DNA of 64,000 nucleotides, taken from contig NZ_CP022387.1 in the NCBI RefSeq assembly GCF_002302635.1, positions 2,480,001-2,544,000 on the forward strand, written 5' to 3'. How positions within the stretch are numbered: position 1 is the stretch's first letter; the number at the start of each line of letters is the position of its first letter. The notes beneath the pieces are model-generated. The model did no database searches and was not told the origin of the DNA. It saw only the letters and a program-made list of their open reading frames with translations. Both the position numbers and the translations under genes were made by a program. Origin of the DNA: Capnocytophaga stomatis (GTDB lineage Bacteria > Bacteroidota > Bacteroidia > Flavobacteriales > Flavobacteriaceae). Shown one piece after another: positions 26,290-34,570 of this stretch.

Positions 26290-26991
26290 ATGAAAATAGC
26301 CTTACTCGGATATGGGAAAATGGGAAAAACCATTGAAAAAATAGCAACGGAACGAGGTCACGAGATAGTTTTGAAGGTAGATGATTCACAAACGCCTTAT
26401 GATATTTCTGTTGCTGATGTTGCAATTGAATTCAGTACTCCTGACAGTGCTTTTAATAATATTGTAAGTTGTATTAAAAGTCAAGTTCCTGTAATTGCGG
26501 GAACTACGGGTTGGCTAAAAGATTATGATAAGGCAGTGGAGATTTGCAAGAAACATCAAAGTGCATTTTTGTATGCTTCCAATTTTAGTGTGGGGGTAAA
26601 CGTGTTTTTTGCCCTAAACAAGAAGTTAGCTAAGTTAATGGCTCCGTTGAAAAATTACGAAGTTTCGATAGAGGAAATTCACCATACGCAGAAGTTAGAT
26701 GCTCCAAGTGGCACAGCAATTACTTTGGCAGAGGGAATTATCGCAAATTCAGGTAAAACAGCTTGGAAACTGGGGCAAGCGGAAGCAACCGAAATACCTA
26801 TTGAGGCAAAACGTATCGAAAATGTCCCTGGTACTCATATCATAACTTATGAAAGTCAGGTAGATACCATTGAAATTAAGCACACTGCTCACAGTCGTGA
26901 AGGGTTTGCTTTGGGAGCTGTTTTGGCAGCTGAATGGATTTTGAATAAGAAAGGTGTATTTTCAATGATAGATGTTTTGGGAATAGATTGA
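26290..26991 (+). CDS. dapB: 4-hydroxy-tetrahydrodipicolinate reductase
   Basis: 233 residues from ATG 26290. NAD(P)H-dependent reductase of the lysine/diaminopimelate pathway. Start KIALLGYGKMGKTIE is the dinucleotide-binding motif; AGTTGW, YASNFSVGVNVF, EEIHHTQKLDAPSGTA (catalytic His pair and Lys) and HTAHSREGFALGA are all family signatures. The protein is shorter than the E. coli enzyme (273), as usual in Bacteroidota. A Cof-type HAD gene follows. Confidence 0.95.
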   Translation: MKIALLGYGKMGKTIEKIATERGHEIVLKVDDSQTPYDISVADVAIEFSTPDSAFNNIVSCIKSQVPVIAGTTGWLKDYDKAVEICKKHQSAFLYASNFSVGVNVFFALNKKLAKLMAPLKNYEVSIEEIHHTQKLDAPSGTAITLAEGIIANSGKTAWKLGQAEATEIPIEAKRIENVPGTHIITYESQVDTIEIKHTAHSREGFALGAVLAAEWILNKKGVFSMIDVLGID

Positions 26992-27034
26992 TTTTTAGAT
27001 GATTATTTTGTTATAAAAAGATTTAAGATTGATA

Positions 27035-27859
27035 ATGGATTGTAAAATTATTTTTTCAGATGTAGATGGAACGCTTTTGAATGGAGAAAGAACCCTTTCG
27101 GAGATGACAATTTCAGAAGTGAAAAGAGTGAAGGACAAAATTCCTTTTGTATTGGTTTCATCGCGTATGCCTAAGCAAATGAGTTACTTACAAAAAATGT
27201 TGGATACGCTTGATTTGCCAGTTATAGCATATAATGGGGCTTTGGTTTTAGACGAAGGAAATGTTTTGCATTCAACAGAAATAAATCTTGAATTAATTGA
27301 AAAAATAGTATCGTACAACGAACAGAAATTTAATAATAAAATTCATATAAGCTTGTATCACAATGATTTGTGGTATGCTCCGGAATATGATTTCTGGGCG
27401 ATGCGTGAGGAAAATAATACGAAAGCAAAACCTGAAATTCTGTCAAACAGAGAAGTTCTTTCCGAGTGGAAAAAGCAAAATATTGGAGCTCATAAATTGA
27501 TGCTTATGGGCGACCAAGCCTTAATTGAACAAATGTTTTCCCATTTGAATGAAAATTTCTCTGAAAAATTACATATTTACCGAGCTAAAGATACATACAT
27601 TGAAGTTGCAGATGTAAAAGTATCAAAATTGACGGGAATTAATGTGCTTTTGAATCAAAAATACAATTATAGCTTGAAAGAAACGATGGCTTTTGGCGAC
27701 AATTACAATGATATGGAAATGATTCAAGGGGTTGGTTACGGAATTGCCGTTGCAAATGCTCGCGAAGAAGTGAAAAAAATAGCTTACGGGCTTACATTCC
27801 ACCACAAGGAAGACGGCGTAGCGAAGTACTTGTTCTCTTTCTTCAAAGGAATTTTGTAG
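27035..27859 (+). CDS. Cof-type HAD-IIB phosphatase
   Basis: 274 residues from ATG 27035; the TTG two codons earlier is less likely. Motif I DVDGTLLNGERTLS (nucleophile and acid Asp), motif II VSSRMP, motif III Lys in VKVSKLTG, and motif IV FGDNYNDMEMIQ define a type IIB HAD hydrolase of the YbjI/Cof group, which dephosphorylates sugar phosphates, FMN or similar metabolites. Cytoplasmic. Possibly co-transcribed with dapB (43-base gap); substrate unknown. Confidence 0.88.
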   Translation: MDCKIIFSDVDGTLLNGERTLSEMTISEVKRVKDKIPFVLVSSRMPKQMSYLQKMLDTLDLPVIAYNGALVLDEGNVLHSTEINLELIEKIVSYNEQKFNNKIHISLYHNDLWYAPEYDFWAMREENNTKAKPEILSNREVLSEWKKQNIGAHKLMLMGDQALIEQMFSHLNENFSEKLHIYRAKDTYIEVADVKVSKLTGINVLLNQKYNYSLKETMAFGDNYNDMEMIQGVGYGIAVANAREEVKKIAYGLTFHHKEDGVAKYLFSFFKGIL

Positions 27860-27907
27860 TTAATTTTGGATTTTTATTCTATTTTTGAAAAATAAAACTC
27901 ACACAAA

Positions 27908-29158
27908 ATGCCAATCCGATTTGTTGTAATCCGAGAAAATATAAGAATTGCCATTGATTCAATCAAAAGTCAGTTGTTGCGTACTATCCTGACTGTCTTG
28001 ATTATAGCCATTGGTATTACTGCTTTGGTTGGAATTTTAAGCGTGATTACTGCCCTACGTAATACACTTGAGGGAAATTTTTCACAGATGGGAGCAAATA
28101 CATTTTCAATTTCACGATATGAATTTACACAACGGGTTCAGGGAAATGGCACCAAAGAGAAAATAAATCCGTTGATTACCTACCAAGATGCGTTGGCGTT
28201 TAAAAAGGAATTGGATAATCCGTTTGCCAAAACAAGTATTTCCGTTTTTTCTGCCTCAGGAGTGGAAGTCAAATATGAAAACCAGAAGACCGACCCACTT
28301 GTGAATATACTTGGTATTGATGAAAATTATGTGACTAATTCAGGATTAGAACTTGAGTCCGGTCGGGACTTCAATGTTTTGGATATTCAAAATAGTACTA
28401 ACGTTTGCATCATAGGGGCGGATTTTCAAAAAACTCTTTTGAAGGACGTTAATCCTGTCGGGAAGGTAATTTCAGTTCGTGGGCATAAATTCACAATTGT
28501 TGGTGTTTTGAAATCAAAAGGTTCTACTTTTGGAAATTATGAAGATTTGCAAGTGTTTCTTCCGCTGGGAATTGCACGTTCTACTTTTCTTACCCAAACA
28601 CCTAATTATCAGATAAAAGTACGAGTGAGTGACCAAGGAAAGATAGACGCGGTTATGGATGATGCAATCCTGATAATGCGTAACATCCGAAGTTTGAGAC
28701 CTTTAGATAAAAATAATTTTGGAATAGAGCGTAGTGATGATTTGTTGCATCGCATTGCAAATATTACGGGAGGAATTGCCATTGCAGGTTTTGTAATTGG
28801 GTTAATAACTATTTTGGGCTCTTCGATTGCACTTTTAAATATTATGTTAGTTTCTGTAACTGAGCGAACTAAAGAAATCGGAATACGAAAAGCTTTAGGA
28901 GCTCACAGAAAGGCGATTACGATGCAATTTTTTACCGAAACGATAATTATCGCCCAATTGGGAGCTATTTCCGGAATTATTTTAGGAATAAGTTTGGGTT
29001 ATTTTATATCAAAAATGGCTGAATTTGAGTTTACAATTCCTTGGATGGTAATTTTTGTAGCAATTTTAATCGCACTTGTGGTTTCAATAATTTCAGGATT
29101 ATATCCGGCTGTAAAAGCCTCAAAATTAGACCCGGTTGAAGCTTTACGTTATGAATAA
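27908..29158 (+). CDS. ABC transporter permease, MacB/FtsX type
   Basis: 416 residues: an N-terminal membrane helix (about 20-45, TILTVLIIAIGITALVGILSV), a periplasmic MacB core domain (about 46-280), then three helices in the FtsX domain (about 285-405) with ERTKEIGIRKALGAHRKAI, the conserved loop that contacts the ATPase. Such permeases work as mechanotransmission exporters or lipoprotein extractors with a separate ATPase; no ATPase gene is adjacent, so the partner is elsewhere. Its last codons overlap the start of the DCC protein gene by 8 bases. Confidence 0.88.
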   Translation: MPIRFVVIRENIRIAIDSIKSQLLRTILTVLIIAIGITALVGILSVITALRNTLEGNFSQMGANTFSISRYEFTQRVQGNGTKEKINPLITYQDALAFKKELDNPFAKTSISVFSASGVEVKYENQKTDPLVNILGIDENYVTNSGLELESGRDFNVLDIQNSTNVCIIGADFQKTLLKDVNPVGKVISVRGHKFTIVGVLKSKGSTFGNYEDLQVFLPLGIARSTFLTQTPNYQIKVRVSDQGKIDAVMDDAILIMRNIRSLRPLDKNNFGIERSDDLLHRIANITGGIAIAGFVIGLITILGSSIALLNIMLVSVTERTKEIGIRKALGAHRKAITMQFFTETIIIAQLGAISGIILGISLGYFISKMAEFEFTIPWMVIFVAILIALVVSIISGLYPAVKASKLDPVEALRYE

Positions 29159-29540
29159 TCCAATTCTTATTTTTGATGGAGATTGTATTTTTTGCAATCG
29201 GGTGGCTTATTTTTTAGCAAAAACGGACAAAAAAGATTTCTTCAGATTTGTATCAAGCACTTCCGAGAAAGGAAAACAAATCATAAAAGAGAATAACTTA
29301 CAAGAAATGATTGATAAAACCGTGATAGTCAGGGTGGGAGAGAGGTTCTTTTTTAAATCACAAGCTATGTATTATTTCCTGAAAATAAGTAAAACTTTTC
29401 CCTTTTTTCGTTTTTTAATTTGGATATTTCCCACATTTCTTGCCGATTTTTTTTATGACATTATTGCCAGAAATCGTAAAAAAATAATAAAAAGCGAGTG
29501 TCCAATTCCAGAGCCTGAAATCAGAAAGAAGTTTCTATGA
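29151..29540 (+). CDS. Thiol-disulfide oxidoreductase of the DCC family (DUF393)
   Basis: 129 residues from ATG 29151, overlapping the permease stop by 8 bases, so translation is likely coupled. ILIFDGDCIFCNRVAYFLAK contains the family D-C-x-x-C motif; FRFVSSTSEKGKQII and SQAMYYFLKIS follow the usual order, with a hydrophobic segment near residue 85-105. Members are predicted thioredoxin-like redox proteins; substrate unknown. Confidence 0.85.
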   Translation: MNNPILIFDGDCIFCNRVAYFLAKTDKKDFFRFVSSTSEKGKQIIKENNLQEMIDKTVIVRVGERFFFKSQAMYYFLKISKTFPFFRFLIWIFPTFLADFFYDIIARNRKKIIKSECPIPEPEIRKKFL

Positions 29541-29555
29541 ATATTTTTAACGTAG

Positions 29556-29602
29556 AAAAACTCAAAAGATTCAGAATGAGATTCTTGTCTTTTGAGTTTT
29601 TT
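29556..29602. terminator. Bidirectional terminator between the DCC and HMA genes
   Basis: AAAAACTCAAAAGA / TCTTTTGAGTTTTT with an 18-base loop, flanked by A and T runs; serves both convergent genes. Confidence 0.8.
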
Positions 29603-29638
29603 CTTTATTTTTTGCTTTTTTCTGTTATAAGTAAAACA

Positions 29639-29992
29639 TTATTTTTGTTCCGGTAATCGATCATATAGGCAACAGTGGTGTAAATTCTCGTACGTTTTAT
29701 TTTCTGCACGTTCCTCTCCTGCATCGTGTCCTATTTTAGCAATGGCTTTTTGAACATCTTTTACAGAACATTTACGCTCATCAATAGTGATTTGCATATT
29801 TCCGCTTTGTACATTCCAAACGGCACTTTTTACGCCTTTTACGGAATAAGCTGCTTTTTCGATACGTTTTTTGCACATTTCGCAGTTTCCTCCAACAGCA
29901 AATTCAGCTTTTTTATTCTTGTTAGGTTTTTCCTGAGCGGCAATAAGTCCCACAGAACAAAATATTGCCATAAAAATTAAAAGTTTTTTCAT
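29639..29992 (-). CDS. Secreted heavy-metal-associated (HMA) domain protein
   Basis: 117 residues: signal peptide (about 1-20, IFCSVGLIAAQ), then an HMA/CopZ-like ferredoxin fold with the metal pair Cys37-x-x-Cys40 in GGNCEMCKKRIE and the usual VKGVKSAVWNVQSGNMQITID. The C-terminus adds a His/Cys cluster (HHCC). Predicted periplasmic copper (or other soft metal) carrier. It is the last gene of a three-gene operon: HYC_CC_PP protein, TonB receptor, HMA protein; only 4 bases separate it from the receptor gene. Confidence 0.85.
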   Translation of the reverse strand: MKKLLIFMAIFCSVGLIAAQEKPNKNKKAEFAVGGNCEMCKKRIEKAAYSVKGVKSAVWNVQSGNMQITIDERKCSVKDVQKAIAKIGHDAGEERAENKTYENLHHCCLYDRLPEQK

Positions 29993-29996
29993 TTTA

Positions 29997-32264
29997 TTAG
30001 TGTTTATGTGAATTATTTTTCCAATTTCTTATTTTAAAACGCAATCCTGCATAGTACATTTGCCCGAAAGTAGGTGCATACAGCATCGTGCTGTCAAAAT
30101 ATGTGCCAAATGGGTCATTAGCAGATAGAATTCCGTTTTCTTGCTTGTAATTTCCGATATTTTCTCCTCCAACGTATATTTCAAATTGATGAGAAAAAGC
30201 TCTCGTAATTTGAAAATTCATCGTAGCAAATGAAGGAGTATAATCACTTAAACGATACTGCTCCGGATTGCTTTTAGTTGACGGAAGTCGCTGTTTTCCA
30301 AGCCAATTGAATGTGAAATCAAATTTCCAATGAGTATGATTTTTTTCAAAAGTTTCGTACGCTACGTTCGCAAAAAAACGATGTTTGGGCGTCAATGTTT
30401 TTTCTAATTTTCCGGTTGTATATTGTGTTTGAACGTCATAATATTTATAGGCAGTTTTTAAATCCAAACCTTTTAGAGGTGAAATGCTAAATTCTGCCTG
30501 AAAAGAATTTGCAAAACTTTCTCCTTGCAAATCATAAAACAAAACTTGTTGTGGAGAATTATCTAAATCTATAACTGATTGATTTTCAAAATGAGTTCTG
30601 TATGCATCAATGCTAAATTCTGCATTTTTGTTGAATATTTTGAATGACTGCAAAAAACTTCCACCGTAATTCCAAGCTATTTCAGGGTTCAAACCATATA
30701 ATTTCCCGCCATTTCCGAGTATTGAAATCTTTCTATTTGAAGCAAAAAACTGTTGATTTTCAGCAAAAATATTAGCTGCTCGTTTTCCTCTTCCTGCAGA
30801 AGCCCTGATTACGGCATCTTTCCAAGGATTGTAACGTAAGTGCAAACGTGGAGTTATGAAATTCCCCAAGTTATTATGGCTATCAGCACGAATTCCTGCC
30901 ACTAAACTGAAATTATCCAAATTATCATACGTGTATTCAAAAAAAGCACCTATGGATTTATCTACACGTGAAAAATCATTTTTTAAATTGCTGGTTACTA
31001 ATTCATTAAAATCATCATACACGAAATTAATACCAGTGGCAAATTTGTTTTTCATATTGCTGATAATCGAATTGTAAATTAAATTCGAATAGAAGCTTTT
31101 TTGGTGTATATCATATTGATTCATACCGAAATATGAATTTTGTTTGTGCCAATGAAAAGCATTTTGCAACCCGATGCTTTTGTGTGGTTCATCAGGAAAA
31201 GCGTAACCTACTTTATTAGCAATTCCAATTCTTTCGGAATTTATTTCACTTCCCCAAGCATTTTTAGAAAATTTATCTGTTGCCGGATTAAATTTCATTT
31301 CTCCTGCTTGTCGGTTGTCTTTCATATAGTTCAGATTCAAGAATCCAACCCAACCTTTCTCACTATCAATGAATTGCCATCGATTTAATAAGTTTATTTG
31401 ATTACCTTTCGGATGGTCAATGAACCCGTCTTTATTATGGTCATTTTTTGTATTCAAAATATTTCCGTGGGCGAAAAGTGTAGAACTTAACTTATCGGAA
31501 AACTTTTGATTCAAATGTGCATTAATTTCCATACGACTATCCTGCGAGCCGAATATATTAAGGAAAAAAGGAATGTCATTGGCGGGTTTTAAAATTTCAT
31601 AATTGATTTGTCCTGAGATACTTTCATACCCGTTTATTACACTTCCCGCACCTTTGGTAATTTGGATACTTTCAATCCACGTACCGGGAACAAACATCAT
31701 TCCGTAGGCTTGTGAAGCTCCTCGAATGGTAGGAATATTTTCTTCAGCCATCAAAATATATGGACTTGTAAGACCTAACATTTTGATTTGCTTATTTCCT
31801 GTAACAGCATCAGAAAAATTTACGTCAATTGACGGATTTGTAGAAAAACTTTCCGAAAGGTTACAACAAGCCGCTTTTAATAATTCCTTACTGCTCATTA
31901 TCTGCAAATTAGCTACTTGGTATTTTGAACGAACCGTAGCCGCCCGATTATGTGCAACAACTACTTCTTCCAGATTGTTTTCTGGTTGTAGTTGAATAGT
32001 TAAATTCGACTCTGAGTTTATATTGATAGTTTGGGATTTATATCCTATGTAGCTGAAAACAAGAGCGTTTGTTTGTTCTGTGTTTTTTATGGTAAAGTTA
32101 CCATTTTCATCTGTGGAAACTCCAATAGTGGTTCCTTTCCAGTAAACATTCGCACCCAAAAGGGGATCTTTGTTTTCATCAACAACTTTTCCGGTTGTAT
32201 ATTTTTGGGAGAAAAGTAAAAGAGGGAATAATAATATTCCGACTATAAAAATATGCTTATTCAT
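29997..32264 (-). CDS. TonB-dependent outer membrane receptor, probably metal-related
   Basis: 755 residues. Signal peptide (1-19), CarboxypepD-reg-like domain (about 20-105; GKVVDENKDPLLGANVYWKG), plug domain (about 115-225) containing LLKAACCNLSESF with a Cys pair, and a 22-strand barrel ending in an aromatic-rich strand. Imports a ligand across the outer membrane using ExbBD-TonB, which is encoded at 38-40 kb. Position between a HYC_CC_PP gene and an HMA protein points to copper or a copper chelate; this is inference from context and from similar operons in flavobacteria. Confidence 0.88.
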   Translation of the reverse strand: MNKHIFIVGILLFPLLLFSQKYTTGKVVDENKDPLLGANVYWKGTTIGVSTDENGNFTIKNTEQTNALVFSYIGYKSQTININSESNLTIQLQPENNLEEVVVAHNRAATVRSKYQVANLQIMSSKELLKAACCNLSESFSTNPSIDVNFSDAVTGNKQIKMLGLTSPYILMAEENIPTIRGASQAYGMMFVPGTWIESIQITKGAGSVINGYESISGQINYEILKPANDIPFFLNIFGSQDSRMEINAHLNQKFSDKLSSTLFAHGNILNTKNDHNKDGFIDHPKGNQINLLNRWQFIDSEKGWVGFLNLNYMKDNRQAGEMKFNPATDKFSKNAWGSEINSERIGIANKVGYAFPDEPHKSIGLQNAFHWHKQNSYFGMNQYDIHQKSFYSNLIYNSIISNMKNKFATGINFVYDDFNELVTSNLKNDFSRVDKSIGAFFEYTYDNLDNFSLVAGIRADSHNNLGNFITPRLHLRYNPWKDAVIRASAGRGKRAANIFAENQQFFASNRKISILGNGGKLYGLNPEIAWNYGGSFLQSFKIFNKNAEFSIDAYRTHFENQSVIDLDNSPQQVLFYDLQGESFANSFQAEFSISPLKGLDLKTAYKYYDVQTQYTTGKLEKTLTPKHRFFANVAYETFEKNHTHWKFDFTFNWLGKQRLPSTKSNPEQYRLSDYTPSFATMNFQITRAFSHQFEIYVGGENIGNYKQENGILSANDPFGTYFDSTMLYAPTFGQMYYAGLRFKIRNWKNNSHKH

Positions 32265-32357
32265 TTATTATCAGTGTTTTATGTTATTAATTTTTTAACA
32301 AACGTATTTGCAGACATTCTAAATCAGAATGCCTGAGATTAGCCATCAAAAAATTAA

Positions 32358-32771
32358 TTAGGCATAAAATACAAGCTGACAGAATAATTCGTACAGAGGA
32401 GGAGCATTTAAATCAACATAAAAAGCAGGAATGCTTCTATTTGATTTTAAGATACTTATATTGTTGAAGTTATATAAATTTTCGGATAAGACAAACGAAA
32501 ACAAATTGAGTTCAAAAACTTTTGAAACCAATGTGTTATCTGACTTAGAGGATTCAAATGTTTGATTATCACAGCAATCAGAATGGTCGTCCTTTGCTTC
32601 ACAGCATCCTCCATCTAAGCTACAGGAATCACTGTCTTGCTCCGAAATCTCTGTATAAGAGATTGAAATTGAGGCTAATTCGTCTTTACAATAATGGAAC
32701 GACAATGCCCATCCTGAATTTGAAAACAGGATTAGTGTCGCCAGTAATATGTTTGTAAATTTCCGAATCAT
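32358..32771 (-). CDS. HYC_CC_PP family protein
   Basis: 137 residues with a signal peptide (about 1-22). The family's name-giving elements are all visible: LSFHYCKDELAS, the Cys pairs in DGGCCEAKDDHSDCCDN, and the C-terminal LNAPPLYELFC. Probably periplasmic or membrane-attached and metal-binding. First gene of the metal operon with the TonB receptor 93 bases downstream. A perfect -7 box (TACTTTTG, 32777-32784) lies only 5 bases before the ATG, so the mRNA may be leaderless or nearly so. Confidence 0.85.
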   Translation of the reverse strand: MIRKFTNILLATLILFSNSGWALSFHYCKDELASISISYTEISEQDSDSCSLDGGCCEAKDDHSDCCDNQTFESSKSDNTLVSKVFELNLFSFVLSENLYNFNNISILKSNRSIPAFYVDLNAPPLYELFCQLVFYA

Positions 32772-32776
32772 CGGGG

Positions 32777-32784
32777 CAAAAGTA
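32777..32784 (-). promoter_or_regulatory. -7 box of the metal operon
   Basis: Minus-strand TACTTTTG, perfect -7, with no matching -33 TTTG. Close spacing to ATG 32771 implies a leaderless start. Confidence 0.55.
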
Positions 32785-32889
32785 ATAATTTATTTGTTAT
32801 AAAATCGTTAAAATGATAAATATAACTCAATTTTAATTATAAGTGACTGTTAATTAGATATTCTTAATTATTTTTTTAAAACTTTATTG

Positions 32890-32917
32890 TATCTTTGTGC
32901 TTTGCTTTTTATCTTTG
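32890..32917 (+). promoter_or_regulatory. Two tandem -7 boxes upstream of the alanine dehydrogenase gene
   Basis: TATCTTTG occurs at 32890-32897 and again at 32910-32917, embedded in a 20-base imperfect direct repeat (TATCTTTGTGnTTT). Two start sites are possible; the second lies 20 bases before the ATG. Confidence 0.5.
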
Positions 32918-32936
32918 TGTTTTTTAATAGAAATTT

Positions 32937-34130
32937 ATGTCAAAATTATCCACAATCTCAAAGTTTTTGCCACAAGAAGAGCGATTGGCAGTGTCTAACA
33001 GACAGATATCTTTGAAAATAGGCTTACCGAAAGAAAGTACATTTCAGGAAAGGCGTATTTGTTTGGCTCCTGATGATGTTGCGGTTTTGGTGGCAAACGG
33101 ACATAAAATTCTCATTGAATCAGGGGCGGGAGAAAATGCCAATTTTTCCGACAAGGATTACAGCGAAGTAGGAGCAGAAATTGTGTATGATACGGAACAA
33201 GTTTTTTCTTGCCCTATCGTATTGAAAGTTGAACCACCGACCAAAACAGAAATAGGTTACCTTCGTCCGAAATCGGTTTTAATTTCTGCCTTGCAGATAA
33301 AAACTCAAACGAAGGAATATTTTGAAGCTTTGTCAAAGAAACAAATTACGGCTTTGGCTTTTGAGTATATCCAAGATGAAGAGGGGAATTATCCTGTTCT
33401 TCAGTCTGTTAGTGAAATTGTAGGAGCTGCTTCGGTGTTAATCGCTTCGGAGTTGATTGCCAATACTTCAAACGGAGGCGGTGGTTTTCTCTTCGGAAAT
33501 ATCACAGGAGTTCCGCCTATTGAAGTTGTTTTTCTTGGAGCGAATGACGTAACCAAATCGGCTGTGAAATCGGCAATCGGTTTAGGAGTGAATGTAAAAG
33601 TGTTTGATAATTCTTTGGCAAATTTGCGAGAATTGAAACAGTCTTTGGGTTGTTCGGTCTTCACATCTACCTTGCAACCAAAGATTTTGAAAAAAGCTCT
33701 GATGCGTTGTAATGTACTAATTGGGGCAATGCGTGGCGAGAATCGTTCTCCCGTTGTAGTTAGTGAAGATATGGTTCAGCTGATGAAGAAAGGTTCTGTG
33801 ATAATTGATGCCAGCATAGATACGGGAGGTTGCATAGAAACAAGCCGAATAACTACTTTGGCAAATCCTACCTTTGTGAAACACAATGTGGTACATTATT
33901 GCGTTCCGAATATTGCTTCGCGTTATGCCCGAACTTCATCGTTTACCCTCAGTAATATTTTAATGCCTTTCATATTGAAAATAGGAGAGGAGGGAGGAAT
34001 TGAGAATATCTTGCACGCTGATAAAGGTTTAAGAAACGGATTGTACTTTTATCACGGAATTCTCACAGATAGCACTGTTTCTGAGTGGTTTGGACTGCCT
34101 TACAAACCGATTAACTTATTATTTATTTAA
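32937..34130 (+). CDS. ald: Alanine dehydrogenase
   Basis: 397 residues. NAD-dependent interconversion of L-alanine with pyruvate and ammonia. IGLPKESTFQERRICLAP carries the N-terminal signature with substrate-binding Arg; the Rossmann part has PIEVVFLGANDVTKSAVKSAIGLG, and IGAMRGENRSP and SIDTGGCIETS follow. About 27 extra residues precede the usual start; this is common in Bacteroidota. The NAD loop reads GANDVT instead of GxGxxG, also usual in this subgroup. A membrane transhydrogenase alpha subunit is the main alternative but is less likely without pntB nearby. Confidence 0.85.
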   Translation: MSKLSTISKFLPQEERLAVSNRQISLKIGLPKESTFQERRICLAPDDVAVLVANGHKILIESGAGENANFSDKDYSEVGAEIVYDTEQVFSCPIVLKVEPPTKTEIGYLRPKSVLISALQIKTQTKEYFEALSKKQITALAFEYIQDEEGNYPVLQSVSEIVGAASVLIASELIANTSNGGGGFLFGNITGVPPIEVVFLGANDVTKSAVKSAIGLGVNVKVFDNSLANLRELKQSLGCSVFTSTLQPKILKKALMRCNVLIGAMRGENRSPVVVSEDMVQLMKKGSVIIDASIDTGGCIETSRITTLANPTFVKHNVVHYCVPNIASRYARTSSFTLSNILMPFILKIGEEGGIENILHADKGLRNGLYFYHGILTDSTVSEWFGLPYKPINLLFI

Positions 34131-34190
34131 AAAAATAACAATGGGGGAAACTATTTTTTCTGTTGTTGAAAAATGTGAAAGAAATCTGAA

Positions 34191-34544
34191 ATGTCAATAT
34201 TAAAAAGAATTGGATATTATTCCATTGGGCTTTCTATCGGAATTGTGATTGTGGCTTTTTTCTTAAAAAAGAAAGAAACCGAGGCGTTTTGCTATTTTCC
34301 TAATTGTAGAGTTTTGAAGGATTTACGTTCCAAAACTATAGAAATTTCTCCTGAGATTATTGCCACAAAAGAAGAGCTGACAAAAGTTTTTACAGACGGT
34401 AATGTTCTTTTTGCTAAAAGCGATGTGAAAGCTGTTCCTTGCAAAATTTACGTTATTGAAGGTGATTTGCAAGGAAAAAAAGTGGAAATAACTGTTGAAA
34501 ATTGCAAAGAAAAAGTCATTGTTAAGAAAGTAGAGACTCAATAA
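34191..34544 (+). CDS. DUF4258 membrane-anchored protein
   Basis: 117 residues: one N-terminal membrane helix (about 8-25), then CYFPNCRVLKDLRSKTIEIS, a hallmark of flavobacterial DUF4258 proteins, and a C-terminal beta-rich part ending CKIYVIEGDLQGKKVEITVENC. Function unknown. recQ follows 26 bases later on the same strand. Confidence 0.75.
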   Translation: MSILKRIGYYSIGLSIGIVIVAFFLKKKETEAFCYFPNCRVLKDLRSKTIEISPEIIATKEELTKVFTDGNVLFAKSDVKAVPCKIYVIEGDLQGKKVEITVENCKEKVIVKKVETQ

Positions 34545-34570
34545 ATTTTTCTTCTTTCGCTCGCAAAAAT

